Of a DNA stretch of 64,000 nt, positions 16,804-25,592 are shown piece by piece (positions within the stretch are counted from its first letter, which is position 1; each line of letters starts with the position of its first letter). Made by a program: the position numbers and the translations under genes. Origin of the DNA: JBCBTD01 sp039818825 (GTDB lineage Bacteria > Pseudomonadota > Alphaproteobacteria > Geminicoccales > Geminicoccaceae); NCBI GenBank assembly GCA_039818825.1, contig JBCBTD010000020.1, positions 1 through 64,000 of the forward strand. The letters are read 5' to 3'. The notes beneath the pieces were generated by a model. The model was given only the letters and a program-made list of their open reading frames with translations. It made no database searches and was not told the DNA's origin.

Positions 16804-17805
16804 ATGCTTCGGGCCTGCTTCACACTGGCCATGGTGACAGTCGCCGCTTGGTTGCTTGCCATGCCGCCGGCACTGGCTTTGCCCCCGCCAGCGCCCGTCG
16901 ACGGCGCCGACGTTCGTTTCCCGTCGGCCAGTCCGTTCACGCTCGGCGACGTCGGCAGCGACGCCCCACCGACGTCGGCCGTAGGGCGGCTTTTTCTGCC
17001 GCCCGGCGAGGTCGCGGGGCCGATCCCCGCGGTGGTGTTGCTGCATGGCGCTGGTGGGGTGATGGGTCGCCGCGAACTGACTTATGCGCGGCAGTTCGCG
17101 GCACGCGGCTGGGCGGCGTTGGTCGTCGACGCGTTTGCCTCGCGGGTCGAGCGCGGCACTGGCTTCACCGGGCGGCTCCTGAACGTCACCGAAGCGATGC
17201 TGCTCGCCGACGCTTATGCGGGTTTAGCGTGGCTCGCCGAGCAGCCTGGGATCGATGCCGAGCGGGTGGCGCTGGTGGGTTTTTCCTACGGCGGCATGGC
17301 TGCGACCTACGCATTGCAGGCCCAAGTCGCCGAACTGTACCAGCCGGCGGGTGCGCTGTTCCGCGCGCATGTCGCGTTCTACTCGCCCTGCATCGTCCGG
17401 TTCGACGACGTGCGGACTACGGGTGCTCCCTACCTCATGCTGTTCGGCACCAACGACGCGATCGTCGACCCGGATCGGTGCAACGCCGTGTTGGGCGATC
17501 TTCGCGCCGGCGGCAGCAGCACGGAACTCGCCGTCTACCCGGGTGCTGCCCACCAGTGGGATGCGCGATCCGGCGGCGGCTGGCAGGCGCCGCGTGGGCT
17601 CGCCGAATGCGATTTTCGGGTCACCGCGGACGGACGCGTGCGTGACAACCGAACGTTGCTCACCCTGGACGGCTACCTCGGTCGTGCGGCTGCTTTGGCC
17701 TGGTGCGCAGACGACCGCGGCTATCGCATCGAAGGCAACCCACGGACGCGGCAACTGTCCGACCAGCGCCTCGACCGTTTCCTGGGTGCCGCCTTCGGCG
17801 GCTGA
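16804..17805 (+). CDS. Secreted dienelactone-hydrolase-like alpha/beta hydrolase
   Basis: 333 residues with a signal peptide (1-25, ending PPALALP). The fold markers are VVLLHGAGGVMG (oxyanion region), VGFSYGGMA (GxSxG nucleophile, about residue 161), FGTNDAIVD (Asp) and GAAHQWDA (His). It resembles dienelactone hydrolase and related carboxyl-ester hydrolases, but uses Ser in place of the DLH Cys. A C-terminal extension carries two cysteines (LAECDF, LAWCADD) that may form a periplasmic disulfide. It is probably an ester hydrolase outside the cytoplasm; substrate unknown. Confidence 0.82.
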   Translation: MLRACFTLAMVTVAAWLLAMPPALALPPPAPVDGADVRFPSASPFTLGDVGSDAPPTSAVGRLFLPPGEVAGPIPAVVLLHGAGGVMGRRELTYARQFAARGWAALVVDAFASRVERGTGFTGRLLNVTEAMLLADAYAGLAWLAEQPGIDAERVALVGFSYGGMAATYALQAQVAELYQPAGALFRAHVAFYSPCIVRFDDVRTTGAPYLMLFGTNDAIVDPDRCNAVLGDLRAGGSSTELAVYPGAAHQWDARSGGGWQAPRGLAECDFRVTADGRVRDNRTLLTLDGYLGRAAALAWCADDRGYRIEGNPRTRQLSDQRLDRFLGAAFGG

Positions 17806-17974
17806 CACCGGCTGCCGTGCGGGCGGCGTCGCGGTCGTACAGGCACAGCCATTGAGCATCGGCGACATGACGTGTGCCGCCGTCGGCGAGCACGCATCGA
17901 CGGGAGGGCTTGCGTTGGCCGCCCGCCGCAACGACGTTCACGTTCCATACGTGAAGACACTGGGAGCGGCCGCA

Positions 17975-19360
17975 ATGGCCCACGACTTCGACCTCTTCGT
18001 GATCGGCGCCGGTTCGGGTGGGGTGCGCGCGGCGCGGATCTCGGCCGGCCACGGCGCCCGGGTGGGCATCGCCGAGCGCCTCTATCTGGGGGGCACCTGC
18101 GTGAACGTCGGCTGCGTGCCGAAGAAGCATCTGACCTTCGCCGCCGCCTATGCTCACCACTTCGAGGATGCGGCCGGCTATGGCTGGCAGGTGCCAACTC
18201 CGCACCACGACTGGACCAAGCTGATCGCCAACAAAGACAAGGAAATCGCGCGCCTCAACGGCGTGTACGACCGCTTGCTCAGTGGCGTCGGCGCCAAGCT
18301 TTACTGGGGCGATGCGGCCCTGACCGGTCCTCATGAAGTCACCATCGGCGATGAAACCGTCACCGCGGAGCGCATCCTGATCGCGACCGGTGCGCGCCCA
18401 GTTCTGCCGCCGATCTCCGGTGCTCGGGAGTACGCCATTACCTCGGACGACGTGTTCTATCTGCGGGAGATGCCACGGCGGCTGGTGATCGTCGGCGCTG
18501 GCTACATCGGGCTAGAGTTCGCTGGCATCTTCGCGCGTCTCGGCGCCGAGGTCATCCTCATCCATCGCGGCCAGCAGATCCTGAACGAGGGCTTCGACGC
18601 GGACACGCGCCGCGTGCTGATGGACGAGATCGCCGCCCAGGGCGTGACCTTCTCAATGAGGTGTGTCGTCGAACGCATCGCCAAGGGCGACGGTGGGCTG
18701 GAGGTCCACTGTGCGACCGGCCAGGTGTTCGACGTCGACCAGATCCTGTTCGCCACCGGCCGTCGTCCGAACACCGATGGCCTCGGCCTCCACAACGCCA
18801 ATGTCGAGCTGGCGCCGGGTGGGGCCATCCACGTCGATGCCGGCGATCGAACCAACGTGCCATCGATCTTCGCGATCGGCGACGTCACCGATCGCGTGCA
18901 GCTGACGCCGATCGCCACGGCCGAGGGCCACGCCTTCGCCGACCGGCACTTCGCCTCGCGCGAACGACAGATTTCCTACGACAACGTCCCGACGGCGGTG
19001 TTCGCCAATCCCCCGGCCTCCCAGGTCGGTTTGACGGAAGCCCAGGCGCGCCAACGTTTCGGCGGCGATCTCGACATCTACTACGCCGAGTTCAAATCGA
19101 TGCGCTTCGCGCTGGCCGAGCGCGACGAGAAGACGATGATGAAGCTCGTGGTCCGCCACTCGACGGACCTCGTCGTCGGCTTGCACATGGTCGGCCAGGA
19201 TGCGCCGGAGGTCGTGCAGGGCTTCGCGGTGGCGCTGAACCTGGGAGCCACCAAGGCCGACTTCGATCGAACCATCGGTATCCATCCGACCGTGGCCGAG
19301 GAGTTCGTCACCCTGCGGACGAAGCGCCCCGAAGCGGTCGCGGACGCGGCCGCCGACTGA
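17975..19360 (+). CDS. gor: Glutathione-disulfide reductase
   Basis: A 461-residue flavoprotein disulfide reductase. FVIGAGSGGVRAARI binds FAD. GGTCVNVGCVPKKHL holds the redox disulfide (CX4C). VIVGAGYIGLEFAGIFARL is the NAD(P)H site, and the C-terminal GIHPTVAEEFVTLR carries the His-Glu pair. VGCVPKK and the length fit Gor rather than lipoamide dehydrogenase or mercuric reductase. It keeps glutathione reduced in the cytoplasm. ATG 17975 is preceded by GGGAG. It follows the hydrolase by 169 bases, so a separate promoter is possible. Confidence 0.92.
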   Translation: MAHDFDLFVIGAGSGGVRAARISAGHGARVGIAERLYLGGTCVNVGCVPKKHLTFAAAYAHHFEDAAGYGWQVPTPHHDWTKLIANKDKEIARLNGVYDRLLSGVGAKLYWGDAALTGPHEVTIGDETVTAERILIATGARPVLPPISGAREYAITSDDVFYLREMPRRLVIVGAGYIGLEFAGIFARLGAEVILIHRGQQILNEGFDADTRRVLMDEIAAQGVTFSMRCVVERIAKGDGGLEVHCATGQVFDVDQILFATGRRPNTDGLGLHNANVELAPGGAIHVDAGDRTNVPSIFAIGDVTDRVQLTPIATAEGHAFADRHFASRERQISYDNVPTAVFANPPASQVGLTEAQARQRFGGDLDIYYAEFKSMRFALAERDEKTMMKLVVRHSTDLVVGLHMVGQDAPEVVQGFAVALNLGATKADFDRTIGIHPTVAEEFVTLRTKRPEAVADAAAD

Positions 19361-19370
19361 GCGTCGACAC

Positions 19371-19396
19371 CGCGCGCGGGCCGAATGGCCCACGCG
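19371..19396. terminator. Possible hairpin terminator between convergent genes
   Basis: GGGCC (19378-19382) and GGCCC (19387-19391) pair around a GAAT loop, with CGCG flanks that extend the stem. There is no T-run, so it would need Rho or act only as an mRNA 3' end stabiliser. It lies between gor and the aldo/keto reductase. Confidence 0.35.
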
Positions 19397-19412
19397 ACCA
19401 GTTTCGGTTGCG

Positions 19413-20393
19413 TCAAGCCAACGTGCGCGGGCGCGCAGCTTCTGGGTCGTCCGTGGTGAACGGCAGAGCCGTCAACGCCGCCCACACCTCGTCGGCGATC
19501 GGCCATGTGGCCCATTCCAGCGTTTCTTGGACCCGCTCCGGCCGACTGACGCCGCAGATCGTCGACGTGATCCGTGTGTCGCGCAGCGAAAACTGAAGGG
19601 CGGCGGCGCCGGTGGGCACGCCGTTGTCGGCGCAAACCGTCTCGATCCGCTCGATCGCTTGCCGCATCGGCTCGCTCAAGTCCTGGTACACATAGCGTGG
19701 AAAGGCGTTCAGCCCTTTGGCGAGCACGCCACCGCAATAGGGCGCAGCGTTCAACACCGCTGTGCCTTTGGCGACGGCAAGGTCGATCATCGGCTCGGCG
19801 TTCCGATTCGTCAGGGTGAAGCGGTTGTGAGTGATCAAGACGTCGAAATCCCAGTCGCGCAGGATCGGCATCATGATCGCCACATCACCGCCCGCGAGCC
19901 CGATTGCGCCGATCGAACCCTCGTCGCGCATGCGGAACAGCTCGCGTAGCCCGCCATCGTCTCCTAGCAGTTCATCGAGCGAACGCGCGTGCTCAGGGTC
20001 GTGCAGATGCAGGAGCGGGAAGTGATCGATGCCGAGCGCCTTGGCGCTCGCGGCCAGCGAACGGCGCGCCTGGGCGGCGTCGAACCGACCGGTCGTGTCG
20101 TCGGCGTCGAGCTTGGTCGAGATGACGAACCCTTCGGGCACGCCGCCCCGCTCGTGGATGACCTGGCCAATCCGCTCCTCGCTACGGCCCATGCCGTAAT
20201 TGCGTGACGTGTCGAGGAAGTTGACCGGCCCTTCGAAGATCCGGTGCAACGTCGCCTTCGCTCGATCCTCGTCGACGTGGTAGCCGTAGCTGTTCGGTGC
20301 ATCGCCGAGCGCGGAGGTTCCGAAACAGAGCTTCGTTACCCGGAGATCGGTTCGCCCCAGCCGGATCCTCCGATGGACATCGAGTGCAGTCAT
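19413..20393 (-). CDS. Aldo/keto reductase (D-threo-aldose 1-dehydrogenase/pyridoxal-dehydrogenase type)
   Basis: 326 residues. The catalytic tetrad is visible: FLDTSRNYGMGRSEERIG (Asp and Tyr), VISTKLDAD (Lys) and LLHLHDPEH (His). The N-terminal IRLGRTDLRVTKLCFGTSALG and the length match the AKR group that oxidises D-threo-aldoses, L-fucose or pyridoxal with NAD(P). It is the last gene before the convergent gor gene, 97 bases downstream of prmC on the same strand. The true substrate is undetermined. Confidence 0.85.
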   Translation of the reverse strand: MTALDVHRRIRLGRTDLRVTKLCFGTSALGDAPNSYGYHVDEDRAKATLHRIFEGPVNFLDTSRNYGMGRSEERIGQVIHERGGVPEGFVISTKLDADDTTGRFDAAQARRSLAASAKALGIDHFPLLHLHDPEHARSLDELLGDDGGLRELFRMRDEGSIGAIGLAGGDVAIMMPILRDWDFDVLITHNRFTLTNRNAEPMIDLAVAKGTAVLNAAPYCGGVLAKGLNAFPRYVYQDLSEPMRQAIERIETVCADNGVPTGAAALQFSLRDTRITSTICGVSRPERVQETLEWATWPIADEVWAALTALPFTTDDPEAARPRTLA

Positions 20394-20490
20394 GCTCGGG
20401 CTCCGGTTCCCCTGGCTGAAACGCTCCGGCGCCCCTCGGTCTGCGCAGCTCGTCTATGAATAGGTGAGCACGCCTCAGCGTGACAGCTTT

Positions 20491-21348
20491 TCACGCCACC
20501 GGGCCGCGGCGGACGCGGAGACAGCGGTCGCGACCCTCGAGATCGGTGATGATGGTTGCATCCCTGATCCCACACGCCGCGGCCTGCGCCAGAGCGGCCG
20601 GCCCCTGCTCGTGGCCGATCTCCAGGAGTGCCATGCCACCCGGTGCCAGCCGGTCGGCCAAGCCTTCCAAAATGCGTCGATGCGGTTCCATGCCGCCCGC
20701 GCCGCCGTCGAGCGCTACTCGAGGCTCGTGGTCGCGGACGTCGACCATCAACGCGTCGAGTTCGTCCGTCGGGACGTAGGGCGGGTTCGCCAAGACCAGC
20801 TCGAAACGACCGGCGACGGCGGTCCACCAATCACCTTGGATCAGTGCGGCGCGATCGCAGAGCCGGAGCCGCCGCCGGTTGCGTCGTGCGAAAGCGAGGG
20901 CATCGCCGCTTCGCTCGACACCGATGCCCCAGGCGAACGGCCGCTCGGCGAGTACGGTGAGCAGCAAGCAGCCGCTGCCGGTGCCGAGATCGGCGATCCG
21001 GCATTGCCGGTCGGGCGGCAGGTCTTTCAACGCCGCTTCGATCATCGTCTCGCTTTCGCGCCGGGGGATCAGCACGCCCGGCCCGACCTCGAAGTCGCGG
21101 CTCCAGAACTCCCGGACGCCGACGAGGTAGGCGTAGGGCTCGCCCGCTGCGCGGCGTACGGCGAAACACTCGGCGCGAGCGGCAAGGTCGGTGTCGATCT
21201 GGACGTCCGCGTCGGCGAGTTGCCGTACCCGATCGACGCCGGTTGCCAGAGCTACCAAACGCCGCGCCTCGGATCTGGACTCAACGGCCGGCAGGTGTCG
21301 TCGCAAGGTCGCCGCGATCGCCTCGACGAGCGCCGCGATGGTGGTCAC
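20491..21348 (-). CDS. prmC: Release factor glutamine methyltransferase
   Basis: 285 residues. The N-terminal helical domain is followed by a class I SAM-methyltransferase domain with ADLGTGSGCLLLTVLAE and the catalytic LANPPYVPTDE (NPPY). It methylates the Gln of the GGQ motif in release factors 1 and 2. The GTG start overlaps the osmC stop (GTGA). Its substrate RF1 is encoded two genes upstream in the same coupled operon. Confidence 0.95.
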   Translation of the reverse strand: MTTIAALVEAIAATLRRHLPAVESRSEARRLVALATGVDRVRQLADADVQIDTDLAARAECFAVRRAAGEPYAYLVGVREFWSRDFEVGPGVLIPRRESETMIEAALKDLPPDRQCRIADLGTGSGCLLLTVLAERPFAWGIGVERSGDALAFARRNRRRLRLCDRAALIQGDWWTAVAGRFELVLANPPYVPTDELDALMVDVRDHEPRVALDGGAGGMEPHRRILEGLADRLAPGGMALLEIGHEQGPAALAQAAACGIRDATIITDLEGRDRCLRVRRGPVA

Positions 21349-21815
21349 GGCTCGGCGTCGGCTTGGCGGATCGTCGGCCGGTGGGCGACTTCGAAGTTGA
21401 CGGAGTTGGCGATGAAGCAGCGGCGGTGCGCCTCCTCGTGGAGGGTCTCGGCAAGGGCGGCGTCGCCAGCCGAGATCGTCACGGTCGGCTTCAAGATCAC
21501 CCGCTCGAACCGCCCGCCGTGGGTGCGCGCGGTCATCTCGCCTTCGGCATCGTCGCGGTAGCCGACGACGACGATCCCCGCGTCGGCCGCCAAGTGCAGA
21601 TACCAGAGCATGTGGCAGGTCGACAGCGACGCGACCAAGAGGTCCTCGGGGTTGTGCCGCTGCGGATCGCCGTGGAAGGCGCGGTCGGCGGAGCCGCGCA
21701 CGACCGGCTTGCCGGCGATCAGAATCTCGTGGTCGCGACCGTACTCGCCATAGCCCGACGTGCCGCCGCCACGGTTTCCCGTCCAGACCACCTTGACCTT
21801 GTAGTGGTGGCTCAC
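21345..21815 (-). CDS. OsmC family peroxiredoxin-like protein
   Basis: 156 residues. Both family cysteines are present: SLSTCHMLWYL (about residue 63) and HRRCFIANSVNF (about residue 138). That supports thiol-dependent reduction of organic hydroperoxides. The GTG start overlaps the prfA stop and its own stop overlaps the prmC GTG, each as GTGA, so it is wedged and doubly coupled between a release factor and its methyltransferase. The insertion of a stress protein here is unusual; in most genomes prfA and prmC are adjacent. Confidence 0.88.
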   Translation of the reverse strand: MSHHYKVKVVWTGNRGGGTSGYGEYGRDHEILIAGKPVVRGSADRAFHGDPQRHNPEDLLVASLSTCHMLWYLHLAADAGIVVVGYRDDAEGEMTARTHGGRFERVILKPTVTISAGDAALAETLHEEAHRRCFIANSVNFEVAHRPTIRQADAEP

Positions 21816-22885
21816 GTCATCGCCTCCGCCAGACGTTGCGCCTGGTCCTCGGCGATCAGCGCGTCGACGACCTCGCCGAGTGCTTCGCCGGACAGCACTT
21901 GCTCGAGCTTGTACAAGGTCAGGTTGATCCGGTGATCGGTGACCCGGCCCTGCGGGAAGTTGTAGGTGCGGATCCGCTCGGAGCGATCGCCCGATCCGAC
22001 CTGCCCCTTGCGCTCGGCCGAGCGCGCGCTGGCCTTGGAGCGGCGCTCGGCGTCGTACAGCCTGGCGCGCAGGAGCTTCATCGCTTTGGCCTTGTTCTTG
22101 TGCTGGGATTTCTCGTCCTGGATCGCCACGACGATGCCGCTCGCCAGATGGGTGATGCGCACCGCGCTCTCGGTACGGTTGACATGCTGACCGCCGGCGC
22201 CGCTGGCGCGGTAGACGTCGATCCTGAGGTCGCCGTCGTCGATGTCGACATCGACCGCCTCCGCTTCCGGCAACACCGCCACCGTGGCGGCCGAGGTGTG
22301 GATCCGACCACCTGATTCGGTGACCGGCACGCGCTGTACCCGGTGCACGCCAGCTTCGAATTTGAGCCGCGCGAACGCGCCCCGACCCTGCACCTCCACG
22401 ACCGCCTCGCGAACGCCGCCGAGTTCGGTCTCGTTGCCTTCGACCCACGCGCAACGCCAGCCCTGCAGTTCGGCGAACCGCTGGTACATGCGCAACAGCG
22501 TGCCCGCGAACAACGCCGCTTCCTCGCCCCCAGTGCCGGCTCGCACCTCGAGGATGGCGCTCTTCTCGTCGTCGACGTCACGGGGCAAAAGCGCCAGCTG
22601 AACCGCCCGCTCCAGTGTCGGCAGGCGGTCCTCCAACGCCCTGATCTCGTCGCCGGCGAGGGTTCGCATCTCGGGGTCGGTGTCGTCCGCATCGGCGAGT
22701 AGGCGGAGGTCGTATAGCTCATGCTCGGCGGACCGTAGCGCTTCGATGCCGGCGACCACAGGCTCGAGCTCGGCGTACTCGCGCGCAAGGTCGGTGTAGT
22801 CGTCGGTCGACTGACTCATCCGCGCGGCCAGCTCGTCGCGGCGCGCGACGATCGCGTCGAGCCGGGCGGCGAACGGGTCGCTCAC
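21812..22885 (-). CDS. prfA: Peptide chain release factor 1
   Basis: 357 residues. The GAGGQHVNRT loop carries the universal GGQ that triggers peptide release. The codon-recognition domain is in the first half; the tripeptide reading UAA/UAG was not picked out with certainty, but prfA rather than prfB is supported by length, the absence of a programmed frameshift, and the hisS/prmC context. The GTG start overlaps the hisS stop (GTGA). The Gln of GGQ is the expected target of the PrmC encoded two genes downstream. Confidence 0.95.
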   Translation of the reverse strand: MSDPFAARLDAIVARRDELAARMSQSTDDYTDLAREYAELEPVVAGIEALRSAEHELYDLRLLADADDTDPEMRTLAGDEIRALEDRLPTLERAVQLALLPRDVDDEKSAILEVRAGTGGEEAALFAGTLLRMYQRFAELQGWRCAWVEGNETELGGVREAVVEVQGRGAFARLKFEAGVHRVQRVPVTESGGRIHTSAATVAVLPEAEAVDVDIDDGDLRIDVYRASGAGGQHVNRTESAVRITHLASGIVVAIQDEKSQHKNKAKAMKLLRARLYDAERRSKASARSAERKGQVGSGDRSERIRTYNFPQGRVTDHRINLTLYKLEQVLSGEALGEVVDALIAEDQAQRLAEAMT

Positions 22886-24123
22886 CCGCTGGACCTCAGG
22901 CCGGCGACGACGGCGCCTCGCGCGAGCGGCCGCTGCTCGCCGGTCGCGAGATCGCGCAACAGCACTTGGTCGGCGGCGAGTTCGTCGTCGCCGAACACCA
23001 AGGCCACGGCCGCGCCCAGTCGATCGGCGCGCTTCAGCCGCTGACCCGGTTTCCCGCGGAATGCAAGATCGCAGGCGATGCCGGCCCGGCGCAACTCGGC
23101 TGCCAGGACCAGAGCCTCCGCCTCGGCGGTTTGGCCGATCGGCACGAGCGCCACAGGTGCTGCCGCCGCCGGTGTTTCGTCGAGCAACAGCGCCAGCCGT
23201 TCGATACCGCCGGCCCAGCCGACGCCCGGAGTTGGCGGGCCGCCGAGCTGCTCGATCAGGCCGTCGTAGCGGCCGCCGGCGATCACCGCACCTTGCGCAC
23301 CCAAAGCGTTGGTGGAGAACTCGAAGGCGGTGTGGGTGTAGTAGTCGAGACCTCTGACCAGGCTCGGCTTGACGACGAACGCGATGCCGAGGCGGGTCAG
23401 CCCGTCCTGAACCTGGTCGAAGAAGGCCCGGCTGGCGTCGTTGTAGGAGGCCGCCAAGTGTGGGGCGTCGGCGACGATGCGGCGGTCCGTTTCGTCCTTG
23501 CTGTCGAGGATTCGCAGCGGGTTGCGTTCCAGTCGCTTCCGGCTGTCCTCCGACAGCTCCGAGCGGAACCGCCCCAGATACGCGACCAGCGCGTCGCGAT
23601 AGGCGCTGCGACTGGCGGGGTCGCCGAGGCTGTTCAGCTCGAGCGTGATCCGATCGCCTAGTCCCAGCTCGTCCAACACCTGCTGGCCGAGGGCGATCAC
23701 CTCGATGTCGGCCAACGGTTCTGGCGCACCGACCAGTTCGACGCCGATCTGGTGGAACTGGCGGAGGCGGCCCTTCTGCGGCCGCTCGTAGCGGAACATC
23801 GGCCCGGCATAGAAAAAGCGGAGCGGCAGTTGCTGCAAGAGCCCGTTGCTGAGGATGGCCCGCATGACCGCGGCCGTGTTCTCGGGCCTGAGGGTGATTT
23901 CGTCGCCACCGCGGTCCTCGAACACGTACATCTCTTTGGACACGACGTCGGAGGTCTCGCCGAGCGAGCGCGAGAAGACGCCGGTGAACTCGAAGATCGG
24001 CGTCGCCATCTCGCCATAGCCGTAGTGCTCGGCGATCGTCCGGGCGCGGTCGGTGACGTGGCGGTGGCGTCGGGCGTCGTCGCCGAACAGATCGTGCGTG
24101 CCGCGGGGAGGGCGGAGCTGCAT
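22882..24123 (-). CDS. hisS: Histidine-tRNA ligase
   Basis: 413 residues, class II synthetase. PRGTHDLFG at the N-terminus is typical. Motif 2 lies in FFYAGPMFRYERPQKGRLRQFHQ; the His-specific block is LVRGLDYYTHTAFEF; motif 3 is GVGWAGGIERLALLL. The C-terminal anticodon domain ends SSG. It is the first gene of the hisS-prfA-osmC-prmC run. The ATG start is followed within four codons by the conserved PRG. Confidence 0.96.
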   Translation of the reverse strand: MQLRPPRGTHDLFGDDARRHRHVTDRARTIAEHYGYGEMATPIFEFTGVFSRSLGETSDVVSKEMYVFEDRGGDEITLRPENTAAVMRAILSNGLLQQLPLRFFYAGPMFRYERPQKGRLRQFHQIGVELVGAPEPLADIEVIALGQQVLDELGLGDRITLELNSLGDPASRSAYRDALVAYLGRFRSELSEDSRKRLERNPLRILDSKDETDRRIVADAPHLAASYNDASRAFFDQVQDGLTRLGIAFVVKPSLVRGLDYYTHTAFEFSTNALGAQGAVIAGGRYDGLIEQLGGPPTPGVGWAGGIERLALLLDETPAAAAPVALVPIGQTAEAEALVLAAELRRAGIACDLAFRGKPGQRLKRADRLGAAVALVFGDDELAADQVLLRDLATGEQRPLARGAVVAGLRSSG

Positions 24124-24209
24124 GGAACCTCGATGGTGCGAACGAACGGGACGCGTGGCTTAGCCCGAACGGGGCGCGCCGTCAGCCCTGCGCATCCAAA
24201 GCTCGGTCG

Positions 24210-25592
24210 TCAAACGACCAGACGAGCGTCGAAGCCGTCGTCGTCGAAGGCGAGACGCGTCGGCTTGCCGTTGACGCGTGTCTCCAAGAGTACGCGTCGA
24301 CCCCAGAGGCGGTGCAGGTGCTGCAGCGTCTTCTCGGCATAGCCGAGGTGCAGGTCGCGGCCGTCGTGTTCGTGTGCGAGGTACAGCTCGCCGCGCCGGT
24401 TGAAGTCGGCATCGGTAATGTTGATGGTCGGGTTGGTGCCGGCGCCGACCTGGGCGATCAGCTTGCGCTTCACGCTCTCCCAGTGCTCGTCGTCGGCAAC
24501 CTCGCTCACCACGAGCTTGTCGCCCTTGGGCTCGAACGCGAACAGATCCAGCTCGCGCATGGTGTCCGCATCGAGGAAGCGGCGCAGGAACGCGGCATCA
24601 CGGTCGGTTTCCCGGACCGCCCAGATCGCTGCCTCGCCGTGCTTTTCGGCGATCGCGTGCCAGAGCACGAAGCCGACGTGGTAAGGATTGATCGAGCCGG
24701 GATGGGGGCAAACCACCTGGTTGTGCCGGACCATGAACTCCAACTGGACGTCCTGCGGTAGCTCCAAGCTGGAGAGGATCTTGTGGTGCCAGTAGCTCGC
24801 CCAGCCCTCGTTCATGATCTTGGTCTCGATCTGCGGCAGGAAGTACCGCGTCTCGGCATCAACGATGTCCAGAAGGTCGCGTTGCCACGAGACCAGCCGT
24901 GGGTGGTGGTCTCGGAGGAACGCCAGGATGTTGCCGACCGGGCTCGGTGGGAACGTCTCGTCGTCCTCGGGCTCGTCCTTCTGGCGTGGGTGGAGGACGT
25001 CGAAAGGGTCGTGAGACTCGTCACGCGCCTTGCGCAACCGCGTGCGTTCCTCGTCGATGCTCAAGCGCTTCACGGCGGCGTTGGCGCTGACGCAGAACGC
25101 CAACGCGTGGGCCGAATCCAGGAACCGCTCGACCGCATCGTCGCCGATCGACGGGTCCTCGACGTAGGCTCGCACACGATCGGCGCGCGCCTTGAACCCG
25201 CTGATGGTCTCGCCGGCGTCCGTTGCACTGGTGAAGGTGAAGTTGTTCTTGAAGAAGTCGTTGTGACCGTAGACGTGCGCGATCGTCAATACCTGCAAGC
25301 ACAATGAGTTGTCGATCATCAAGTAGGCTAAGCACGGATCGGAATTGATCACCAATTCATAGGGTAGGCCGGAGACCCCATGATCGTAGAGGGTCTTCGT
25401 CTTCTCGAACGATTTGCCGTAGCTCCAGTGGGGGTAGTGCGCCGGCATGCCGTGATAAGCCATGTAGCCGAGCATCGCATGATGATCGCAGAGCTCGAAC
25501 TCCTGGCGGTAGCAGTCGAGGCCGAACTCTTCTACTTTTTCACGGATGCGCTGATCCCAAGACTGCAGCTCAGCCAGAGTCCAGGCGCTCAA
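24210..25592 (-). CDS. SpoVR family protein (YcgB homologue)
   Basis: 460 residues. Conserved segments include MLGYMAYHGMPAHYPHWSYG, YELVINSDPCLAYLM, VYGHNDFFKNN and MNEGWASYWHH. The family is named after a Bacillus spore-cortex gene, but in proteobacteria it travels with the PrkA-like kinase and YeaH. Its biochemistry is unknown; the His/Asp-rich blocks suggest metal binding (inference). It starts with TTG overlapping the yeaH stop (TTGA), with AGGAG eight bases before it. It is the third gene of a three-gene stress operon. Confidence 0.93.
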   Translation of the reverse strand: MSAWTLAELQSWDQRIREKVEEFGLDCYRQEFELCDHHAMLGYMAYHGMPAHYPHWSYGKSFEKTKTLYDHGVSGLPYELVINSDPCLAYLMIDNSLCLQVLTIAHVYGHNDFFKNNFTFTSATDAGETISGFKARADRVRAYVEDPSIGDDAVERFLDSAHALAFCVSANAAVKRLSIDEERTRLRKARDESHDPFDVLHPRQKDEPEDDETFPPSPVGNILAFLRDHHPRLVSWQRDLLDIVDAETRYFLPQIETKIMNEGWASYWHHKILSSLELPQDVQLEFMVRHNQVVCPHPGSINPYHVGFVLWHAIAEKHGEAAIWAVRETDRDAAFLRRFLDADTMRELDLFAFEPKGDKLVVSEVADDEHWESVKRKLIAQVGAGTNPTINITDADFNRRGELYLAHEHDGRDLHLGYAEKTLQHLHRLWGRRVLLETRVNGKPTRLAFDDDGFDARLVV

